Position numbers and translations under genes: made by a program. The notes beneath the pieces are model-generated. The model was not told the origin of the DNA, searched no databases, and saw only the letters and a program-made list of their open reading frames with translations. Below, piece after piece: positions 38,032 to 45,408 of a stretch of DNA of 45,408 nt. Source of the stretch: Gracilaria caudata. Its lineage: Eukaryota > Rhodophyta > Florideophyceae > Gracilariales > Gracilariaceae. Every line of letters starts with the position of its first letter. Positions within the stretch are counted from its first letter, which is position 1. The stretch spans positions 1-45,408 of the forward strand of contig JASCIV010000109.1 in assembly GCA_030374735.1 (NCBI GenBank), read 5' to 3'.

Positions 38032-39266
38032 GCTCAAAGCAAAGCCTTCTTGGAACAAGCGACCTTGTCTCCAACTACTTCTTCGAGAAACTGTAAAGGT
38101 TTACGTCGCGGAAGATCTCGAACTAGAACGTCAAGCAAACAAACGCAGCACTCTTGAACTTTTCGATGAAGACCGATAGCTCGGTCGTGCAGAACAGAGG
38201 GGGAGTGGTAGGAACTGACAACAACAGCCCATACACTACTGGCCTGTATACACCACTGTGGGAACGTGACCGAGTCCCAGATCCGAGACCCGTGTTCTTC
38301 CGGCATTCCAATTCAACCACAACACATTAGAACGCTCCACAATGCACCACAAGCCCTACAACGCACAGTTTTGTCCTCCTGAGGCGCAGAACGATCTCAT
38401 GACGCCAAACTTTGCGTCACCGCGCCCTTGGATAAATTGAAATACATGCGGAACACGGTGATCCATAACCAACACCGAGCATTTCGTCGTGTAACACCCT
38501 AGTATTGGTATGGGCGTTTCAGAAACTTGACAAAAAGAATTGAAAGAAGATCGTTGCGAGGTTCCTCCTTAGATCCCTCCAAAGCTGATCCTCGTAGCAA
38601 TCATAGCCACAAAAGACTACCGTGGAACTCACCAATCGAGCCGATTGGTGCATCCATTGATATCCATCGGAAGCTCGGTGCGATTGTTGTCTGGGTAACT
38701 CCAAACTGACAAGAAGTTGCCCTATCTTTTGTCAGTTTGAACTGCTCGGAACGGGGCTGTCGGACTTCACAAGCACGATACGTCACGAACATCATAATTC
38801 CGACACGGCTGTCACGTTCGAAATACTCTGCACCGTCTCAAAGAAACACCCGACTTTCTCTAGCACATAATAAGACTATTGGCTCTCTCAAACTCCACTG
38901 CCATTCCGCGGCAGTGTGCACGAATGGGGATTGCAGTGAGACACACATTTCTGAAGCCTGCGCGATGCGATGGGGAGGGCAGGGAAGGGGAGCTGAGGTG
39001 TACTCGGTACTCTGTACTCTGTACAGTACACGTACAAGGGTACCCTTGTACGTGAAACTGTAAGCATCCAGTTGCATGCCTGGAGAGGTCGATTCCCCTC
39101 GGCCATCATGGGCCTCACATGACATTGCGAATCACGAATTGTGATGCACCTGAATTCTGACCCATGGAACTCCTCGTTGGCACAGAAAACCATTGTAACC
39201 TCTACGAAGGGTAAGCGTTCAGAGCGAAAGAAAGGAAGCCCACTCTTTCATTCTCAAGATCAAAGC
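38032..39266. other. Intergenic, promoter region of the giant gene and of the methyltransferase
   Basis: No supported gene; only short overlapping frames. It contains a 26-bp perfect palindrome at 39029-39054. No TATA box is evident for the giant gene. Confidence 0.5.
39029..39054. repeat. 26-bp perfect palindrome
   Basis: CACGTACAAG-GGTACC-CTTGTACGTG is a perfect inverted repeat with no spacer. It is preceded by GTACTCTGTACTCTGTACAGTA, also rich in GTAC palindromes. It lies about 210 bases upstream of the methyltransferase ATG. It could be a binding site for a dimeric regulator or simply a structure-prone sequence. Confidence 0.85.
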
Positions 39267-39923
39267 ATGGCTCATCATTTCGAGAATCCAGAGGGCGATC
39301 CATGGGAATCGATGTGGCAAGAAGGAATTGGTCGTGGAGAGTATTTTGACAAGTGGAAAGCGCTTCCTGAACTGGTGAAGCAAATCGACAACGGCGTCAT
39401 ACCGAAAGGGCAGCGAGCTTTGGTCCCAGGATGTGGTCGTGGCTATGACGTTGAACTTCTGTCGCGAAGCGGCTTGTTTAACCAAGTAGTCGGAATGGAT
39501 ATATCCGCGACAGGTGTTGGTAGCGCGATCGAATATCTCAGGTCAGTCGATCCCAAACTACCAGAAAACTTTGAAGTAAGGCAAGGAGATTTCTTCGACA
39601 CGCAGATGTTTTTCGACCCGTTCTGTCTGGTTTACGACTATACATTCTTTTGTGCCATTCCTCTGGAGAGGCGGGCAGACTGGGCTCAGAGAATGAAATC
39701 TCTTGTTAGGAAAGGGGGCAATTTAATCACCGTTATGTTCCCGGTAGGAAAGGATCTTGCCGAAGGTGGACCGCCATTCGGAACGGATCCAAAGGCGTAT
39801 GAAGAATTGTTAGAAGGAAATGGCGGATTTGATAAACGAGATGGACCACGACCTCTTAGTAACGATGGCTCCCATGAGGGACGAGAAGGGCGTACTTGGT
39901 GGTGTCGTTGGGAACGCGTGTGA
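39267..39923 (+). CDS. Thiol/halide S-methyltransferase-like (HOL/TPMT family), 218 aa
   Basis: SAM-dependent methyltransferase of the thiopurine/halide-thiol group; relatives make methyl halides or methylate thiocyanate and sulfide, and algae are known methyl halide producers. Visible motifs: WESMWQEGIGRGEYFDKW at 13-30 (family N-terminus), SAM motif I ALVPGCGRGYDV (51-62), VGMDIS (75-80), a VRQGDFF acidic strand (104-110), DYTFFCAIPLERRADWA (124-140) and EGGPPF followed by the AYEELL helix. The C-terminal 30 residues (SHEGREG...RWERV) fit the family end only loosely. The start at 39267 (MAHHFENPEGDPW) is preferred; another in-frame ATG at 39144 would add 41 residues. No signal peptide. Substrate unproven. 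Confidence 0.87.
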   Translation: MAHHFENPEGDPWESMWQEGIGRGEYFDKWKALPELVKQIDNGVIPKGQRALVPGCGRGYDVELLSRSGLFNQVVGMDISATGVGSAIEYLRSVDPKLPENFEVRQGDFFDTQMFFDPFCLVYDYTFFCAIPLERRADWAQRMKSLVRKGGNLITVMFPVGKDLAEGGPPFGTDPKAYEELLEGNGGFDKRDGPRPLSNDGSHEGREGRTWWCRWERV

Positions 39924-42392
39924 AATGCAACGCCCTAAATCCGCTTGTAGGGGTGGCACGGCAGATGGAGTTGTTGCTGCTCAGATTCTTGAACCTGGAC
40001 TGCATGTTAAATGGAGAGCAGAAAGGTAGGCTGCAGTACTCGTTTTCATGCCGTTCATGATTTTGATGGAGCACGTGTCGCTGGACGAGAATCGGCGACC
40101 AAGTTTGTACGAAGGTGATTCGACGCAGGTGAGAGTTGTCTGCAAAAGGTGGTAGGAACGATCATAATCTTCGTGAAGTTTACAATTATGCGTATCGTTT
40201 ACCGCACACTCATCGGAACATTACGCGCCCAAGAGTGCGGCTTGAAGCGGCTCTGTGCTCTTTTGACGTTCCTATCCAGAGATTAGCAATTGTTTCCATA
40301 TTGTACCAGCTTGTGAATATCATATTCATTCATACCGGTACGGTAGAGGCTCTGCCGTAGAGTTGGAAAAGAGTGGGAGCCTTCTTTGTTGGTGTTACAA
40401 ACCCACAATTTCTCATTAAATGAGAAATGTTGTGTATGACACGCCCAGACAAAGCAGCGAAAAGAAATGGGTGCGTTGAAGGGGAAAAGCTCGTCGACAG
40501 ACGGTGAAGACGAAGGTACACGCGGAGAAAGCCGTCATATGAAGCATGCTCGCTTCAACACTTCTATTTTCATGATGTGATGTGATAAGCAGTGGGTTCA
40601 GTTGCTAACGCTAAGTTTTCGGATTGTGGACGTTCGGAACGAGCTTGCGTCACTACTGGCACGCGCTCACTCGATGCTGCGATGACCGCCAAGATGAGTT
40701 TGAAGACGTCTTCCCCCACGCTGACGAAGACAAACGCGAAAAAGAGCACTGTTTCAGCATTCCGCGCGAGCCCTTGACTTTGAAACGGAGTGCAGTCTCA
40801 TCGTATGATACGGAGTACTCGAGAAAGATCTAGATACGTCCACATCCAATGCAGAAAACTTTGAACTCGAGCAAGATTACCGACTTTTCGAGGGCGTCCA
40901 CCACCAGAACCATTGATCAAAGACCCAACCTACAGAGCGCGTTTTAAGTGAGAGAGTGAGAGAGAGAACGAACAATTAGCAACTTCAGGCCCGCAAAGAG
41001 CTCGTCATCAAGCGTCAGCTCAGTTTTGCAACTTTCGACATGAATACCTGGTACATCTTCGAGAGCTTTCATTTGCGGCTCTGTTTTGTGATATTGGACC
41101 TTTACCTGTGTCTTACAGTTCTGGCCTTCGGTACGCCCCTCGTCTGGAGGCAAGTGACTCTACAGGAGCATTCAGTGCCCTGTCTACACGAGCTGGTGTT
41201 GTTCTGGCCGATGCACCCAAATCGAGATAGCAGCATCGGGATGAAGACCTAGGAGCGCCCTCCCGTTTAGTAACTTATGGCATCCACGACTCAATAGCGC
41301 TTTATCACCAAAGCCCCAGCAGAAGCTTTGAACGGCACCTACGCTTCTCCTACAGAGCGTTTGTGGTCTCAAACTGAGGAAAGACATGCCGCTCTTTCTC
41401 AAGAACACTCTGCGAAACACCGGCACGTGACGTGCCGTAGTCCTCACAAGTGGGCTGAGAGAATGCCCATGTTGCATGTACGTGGCAACTCTCCCACCTT
41501 CTTTCATTCTTCCGCCGCAGTGGTGCTTACCCTCGATGTCGATATAACTCCTCTTGGTTTAGCAGACTCTCTGTGTGGTATGTTGCCTCCCTCGCCCAGC
41601 ATCAAGTGTCGGGAGCCTTCTGTGCAGTATTCCGAAATCGAACGAAGATGGAAGAGAATGCCATTGCAACGCTGGTTTGCAATTCACTACGTTTTCGCAT
41701 GCGAAGAAACTCACTTCACCCTAGATTCCTTGTTCAACAGATGACACATCATCTCGTAATGGAAAATATGGTCAAGTCGGGCGTGTCTTGGGCTCAGGAC
41801 GACCTACTGTGCTACGGATTGCTAACTTTGTACATCTTGACGCGTTTTGTTTGAAGTATGTCAGTTCGCGAACGGGGTTCCTAGAGAACAATTGATTGCG
41901 AGTTTCGAATTCTCCTTCATGACCAACGAGATACCTTGTGCCCATACATGCATAGGTACTAGCATTGCTGCTGCGATAATCTTGCTGTACTCTTGTGCTG
42001 TATGGTTTGCTCATTTACTTGTTATGTTGGGTCAAACCATAGGTGTGTTCTTCATCCCCATACAGAGGGTTACATCCAGCCCTTGAACTAAGATGTGATG
42101 CACGAAGGTAGATGATAAAGTTTTCGTACATGACAGTGTATGAGTGCTACTGGACACAAGTGCTCCTGAACAAGAAGAAACTGACAGTATGCCAGTGATC
42201 TATGGGTTTTACTCCATACCTGCTGTCAAGAAAAGCAATAATATTCAAACAAAGTAAGGATGTAGTATACTTTTACGGCTCGACGGGGGCAAATCACTGT
42301 GCTCCGGTCTCAAGCGTTGCTCAGAAATGAGGGTATGAGGATAACCGTTCTTGAAAATCAAAGAGCACCACAACTCGGTCAATGAGGTGCTG
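39924..42392. other. Intergenic with weak coding-like fragments
   Basis: No intact gene. A coding-like stretch at about 40620-40918 is listed separately. A 9-bp inverted repeat (TTTCTCATT-A-AATGAGAAA) lies at 40409-40427. 41040-42090 has open frames on both strands with no recognisable product. 42090-42392 shows nothing. Confidence 0.45.
40624..40918 (+). pseudogene. Coding-like fragment with a frame change
   Basis: Plus-strand frame ending at about 40833 encodes an acidic/aromatic peptide (LRHYWHALTRCCDDRQDEF, then DVFPHADED). Around 40820 another frame takes over (NAENFELEQDYRLFEG) and stops at 40916-40918. One-base slippage between two otherwise open frames suggests a frameshifted relic or a small intron. 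No good ATG start. No family recognised. Confidence 0.28.
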
Positions 42393-43439
42393 CTATCCTG
42401 ATGGGGACAAGAAGCGCTGTCTCACAGCTTCAATCCATTCGTCTTTGTTCTCATGTCCGCCGAGTTTCAAACTTCCTCCAAAGTGTTCTGTCAGGGCGTC
42501 CCTTGGAATGAAAGAATGTATTGCTTCAACGTCGTCACCGAAGATCTTGAGGGCCTTCTTCGCATTTGCGCTCATAAAAGGTCTCATGAAGTTGAATAGG
42601 CCGCGAACGTACCATGGTTCACGTACGAGCAGCATTGATTTTGCACGTAAAGGATACGCATGTTGCACCAAGTCCAAGGACAGCAAGTATTCCTGTGCTG
42701 TCAAGTATCCAAACGTCTGCATTTTTAACCCACTCAGATCGGCAAGAATTACTATTCCGAAAACCTGTGCCCTGATGTCGAACATGAGTGTCTCAAGCAT
42801 ACCGAACAAGGACCCAAGAAGTTCTGTCGACCTTGATCTTTCCAAGGTCTCGACAAATGGTACCAAGAAATCCATATCCATTGACAGGATGAGTCGCCCC
42901 TCAGCATCCGTCTTGGGAAGAATCTGATACGACCCAGAAGCGAATAGTTGCTCCACCATATCCACATTCACTTCTCTCAACCATGAGTGTTCAGCATGAG
43001 CTTTACAAAAACATATGTATTCTCGGAATGCTTTGTCGATGACAAACTTCGAGCTTCGAACGAAAACCATGATAGTCCTGTCATCAGATCGGCTGATAAG
43101 CGTTCCTTGTTTTTCTTCGACGGTCGCACCCACTTGTTTCTCATAATATTCCCGTAGTCGCGTTCGCATTGCAGTTATTGCTTGCTGTCGCCCCGCATGC
43201 GTTTCGCCAATTAACTCAAAGGCGGCACGCCTATATTGCTGAGGAGGTGCGAGCGGGTCAGTATCGTCAAGTGGATTGTATTCGTATTCTGTTGCCATCG
43301 TCGACGTTGGTGAAGGGCTTCGGTTGTCATCCACAAGAGCCGAAGTTCGTATATCCATTCTTTCAAGGTTGGCCTCCTCATCCTGATATTCTCCACTTTG
43401 CTGAGGATCTGCGTCTTGAGGAGAGAGAGTTTGTGCCAT
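42393..43439 (-). CDS. CRAL-TRIO (Sec14-like) lipid-binding domain protein, 348 aa
   Basis: Proteins of this fold bind and transfer phosphoinositides or small lipophilic ligands between membranes. Residues 1-70 are acidic, Ser/Pro-rich and disordered. Residues ~72-150 are a helical N-terminal lobe with RTIMVFVRSSKFVIDKAFRE (121-140), the usual CRAL-TRIO-N arrangement. The lipid-binding domain covers ~165-325: a VFGIVILADLSGLKMQTF strand (226-243), HAYPLRAKSMLLVREPWYVRGLFNFMRPFM (about 260-289), then KIFGDDVEAIHSFIPRDALTEHFGGSL (298-324). The gate helix and the 'xxxHFGG(S/x)L' end match the family. The first ATG is at 43439, two codons inside the open frame. There is no signal or membrane segment, so it is cytosolic. 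Ligand unknown. Confidence 0.82.
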   Translation of the reverse strand: MAQTLSPQDADPQQSGEYQDEEANLERMDIRTSALVDDNRSPSPTSTMATEYEYNPLDDTDPLAPPQQYRRAAFELIGETHAGRQQAITAMRTRLREYYEKQVGATVEEKQGTLISRSDDRTIMVFVRSSKFVIDKAFREYICFCKAHAEHSWLREVNVDMVEQLFASGSYQILPKTDAEGRLILSMDMDFLVPFVETLERSRSTELLGSLFGMLETLMFDIRAQVFGIVILADLSGLKMQTFGYLTAQEYLLSLDLVQHAYPLRAKSMLLVREPWYVRGLFNFMRPFMSANAKKALKIFGDDVEAIHSFIPRDALTEHFGGSLKLGGHENKDEWIEAVRQRFLSPSG

Positions 43440-44100
43440 CTGCAATGTCTTTCTTTATTTGAGTACTGTACTTCAAGCAAGGTTAGTAAATGTAGCTCAG
43501 AGTTTGCTCAATTGCAAGAGTATTATCGAGAAGACTGGACGTTTGAAGTCGAGCATTACTTGGTCTTTATCGAGGCGTTTGTTTCGATGTGGCAAGAGTG
43601 TGCAGGTCCACTTTGTTCTCAAAACGTCTGGCGACTTGCTGGTCAACGTCCCCGCAACAGTCGTTGGTTCTAAACCGAGAATTGCAAGCGTTCGCGAAAA
43701 AACGCAAATAACTTATCTGGGGACCGGGCCTCGTGTTATACCGTATCTCTCTATGTACTCCATTGTGGTCGATATGAAACAGGATCCATGGGGCGGCGTC
43801 GGCGGCAATGCTGTTGTGGAGTGCATTTGATGATGTTGACGTGAGCTCAAGGACGCGGGGCGTGATAGGGTGTCCAGTTGAGGGCGCCTCGTGCAGAAAA
43901 CATACAACCTTCGGGAATGGCCAGTCAGTTGTTATTCAACCAATATGCAACGCTATTGGCACTTCTGATTGGAAAGGGCCGCGTGACTCGCTCATTCGGC
44001 ACAAAGTGCGAGTTCCGCCTCCCCTCAACTTGTCCGTCTCAGGGTATTATTACCCGTCAGCCCAAATCCTAAAATTCTTTTGCCATTTGTGACCATTTGA
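43440..44100 (+). pseudogene. Coding-like stretch in two or three frames
   Basis: A plus frame from about 43490 to 43600 reads like protein (LQEYYREDWTFEVEHYLVF). A second frame to the TGA at 43828-43830 contains VQVHFVLKTSGDLLVNVP and VIPYLSMYSIVVDMKQDPW, loosely like the last strands of an arrestin-type beta-sandwich. A third, from about 43832, is open for about 85 codons. No ATG opens any of them. It may be a decayed or intron-split gene whose start would be near the CRAL-TRIO promoter. The arrestin comparison is weak. Confidence 0.3.
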
Positions 44101-44383
44101 TTGGCCGTCCAAATGCATCTGTCATTGCTGGATAGTCCGGATGTACAGTGCTACACGTATTCAAAAACAGATGGCTCTTTTTTTGCATTTCGAGTTACCT
44201 ACTCCGACGTGTCCCCTCCTACCCACATCCAAGACCTTGTTTTGGGTACATGCGCAACACTAAGTCAATTACAGTGTAGCTTACAGTGCTAGAGTACTGG
44301 TGATATTTCCACACACCACCGGCGCTATTTCGAATAGAGAACCTTAAAGCATCTCTAGCAACAGTGCCAAAATTCAATCCTAA

Positions 44384-44822
44384 GAGCATCTCCACAGGAG
44401 AAGAGCAAATTAACAAAAGAGCAAAAGACTTTCACACTGACGGTGGATTGTTGCCGTAAGCTTTTTCAGGACAGTTCACTGATCAAAAAGAACACACCAC
44501 TCATTTTTACCGGAAATCAAGGTCATGCAAACAGATCTTACACGTTTTGCTTAAGAAGTATTCTGGGGTTATTTTTCGAAAGCAAATCACTTCGATTTGC
44601 TCCTACATTTTGGACCCCCGAGCAAATGAGCATAACGCATGTTGATTTTCGATAGAAAATTAAACGTGCCATCAGCCAATGAAATCACGCAAAACGCTGA
44701 CGGATACTACAGAACCTACTCCATTGCGGCCAATGAGAGCCATGCAAATGTAGTCTCCTACGTATAAGTGAACGCAGTGTATTTGCTCTTTTGCTCTTTT
44801 GCATGCCCTAGTGGAGATGCTC
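44384..44822. mobile_element. MITE, PIF/Harbinger-like, 439 bp
   Basis: The left end GAGCATCTCCACAGGAG and the right end, read on the minus strand, GAGCATCTCCACTAGGGC are terminal inverted repeats: 12 bases perfect, then AGG or TAGG. Both continue with GAGCAAA-rich sequence, such as AAAAGAGCAAAAG. The element is flanked by TAA on both sides (44381-44383 and 44823-44825), the 3-bp target duplication typical of PIF/Harbinger. There is no transposase inside; its open frames are short. An internal inverted repeat AGCAAATC-ACTTC-GATTTGCT lies at about 44580-44601. It is non-autonomous and AT-rich. Confidence 0.75.
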
Positions 44823-44825
44823 TAA

Positions 44826-45408
44826 TTGATTCAAATTGGCAATTTGAAATTGGCCTTCAGAGGCGCACCTCTATTGATAAGACCCAAACCATAAAACCAG
44901 TACAGATAGTATGGGATTTTTCCAGTCGGCAATGCTCCACCTCTCGGTTGCGTCCTGAGTGTTAGCTGCGATCTAAAATCGCCATGAGTCTCACATCATC
45001 TAAGGATGATCTTCACTTTCTTAGTGATGACAAAGAGCAAGCGGTTACACAAAGCGTTGCAGCTCTGACAGCAACGGTAAAAATCTTATTGAGAGCGCTA
45101 TGGCAATATTACAGTTGAGAAGGCTTCTGAATTCAGCTCTACAACCGATTAAAGAGCACTAATCCTACGACTGAGTTAGACCCAGCTCTTCTTGTAGCGT
45201 GAAATTAGGTTCTCTTGTTCTCTCCGTTTTAGATTGGTGCAAGTAGAGCTGTGGACTTGAGAGGGAGGGAACTAAGGTTCATTCAGCAACAGAGAGCACA
45301 ACGCAATGTATCGATCCGTTTGAGCTTGGTGTAGAGCAAAACCCCTGAGGGTGATGGTCCACAGGATGTCCGAGTCCTGCTCCCTATGAAGGGTAGACTC
45401 AGCGAGAG
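44826..45408. other. Right-end intergenic region
   Basis: No gene or repeat boundary recognised. The sequence contains several AGAGC/GCTCT words resembling the ends of the adjacent MITE, perhaps the remains of related elements. Confidence 0.4.

Noticed and set aside
39820..40029. Alternative frame at the methyltransferase C-terminus (frameshift suspicion)
   Set aside because: The main frame already ends in a family-like SHEGREG...RWER segment, so a frameshift is not needed.
1..45408. tRNA, rRNA or CRISPR array
   Set aside because: No tRNA arm pattern, rRNA block or regularly spaced short repeat was found by eye; the only regular array is the 225-bp coding repeat.

Overview
The window looks like nuclear DNA of a eukaryotic alga, most likely a red alga with compact, mostly intronless genes (a florideophyte such as Chondrus is my best guess). 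The reasons are single-exon genes, one ribosomal protein gene (RPS21e) with a clear GT-AG intron, TATA boxes and AATAAA signals, cytosolic eukaryotic proteins (RPS21e, PP2C, SPT2-like, CRAL-TRIO), and bacterial-type enzymes with N-terminal extensions like plastid transit peptides (PurH, TerC). The organism is an inference; nothing in the sequence names it.

Layout. 1-5.4 kb is mostly intergenic, with one small secreted Cys-rich protein (2899-3159) behind a TATA box and a GC-rich island (3.84-4.61 kb) of broken or split membrane-protein reading frames. A secreted RidA-like protein lies at 5496-6011. At 6.9-10.2 kb a diverged direct repeat pair flanks an ankyrin-repeat gene (7563-8507, minus). 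11.1-22.3 kb is a dense housekeeping block: PP2C phosphatase (+), RPS21e (-), NAD(P)HX epimerase (+), a divergent FAD sugar-lactone-oxidase-like protein (-), TerC (-), an SPT2-like chromatin protein (+) and bifunctional PurH (-). 22.3-24 kb holds a Pro/Ala-rich membrane protein (-) and a doubtful small ORF. 25.0-27.1 kb holds a secreted protein whose leader carries a uORF, then a double SnoaL-like protein. 27.1-29.6 kb has a candidate two-exon mini-gene and several coding-like fragments without an intact gene. 29.6-38.0 kb is one giant minus-strand gene for a Ser/Thr/Pro-rich, mucin-like single-pass surface protein containing exactly periodic 225-bp repeats. 39.3-39.9 kb holds a thiol/halide methyltransferase-like gene, 42.4-43.4 kb a CRAL-TRIO lipid-transfer-type gene, and the right end a Harbinger-type MITE (44384-44822) flanked by TAA.

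How the genes relate. There is no operon or defence island. Housekeeping genes are arranged as divergent pairs with short shared promoters (RPS21e/NAXE, TerC/SPT2) and convergent pairs (PP2C/RPS21e, NAXE/FAD oxidase, SPT2/PurH). Three TATA-box genes all encode signal-peptide proteins, and with the giant mucin they suggest investment in cell-surface or extracellular-matrix proteins.

The best candidates for new biology are the giant mucin with homogenised repeats, the FAD oxidase-like protein lacking family residues, the secreted RidA-like protein lacking the usual arginine, and the mini-gene at 29053-29250.
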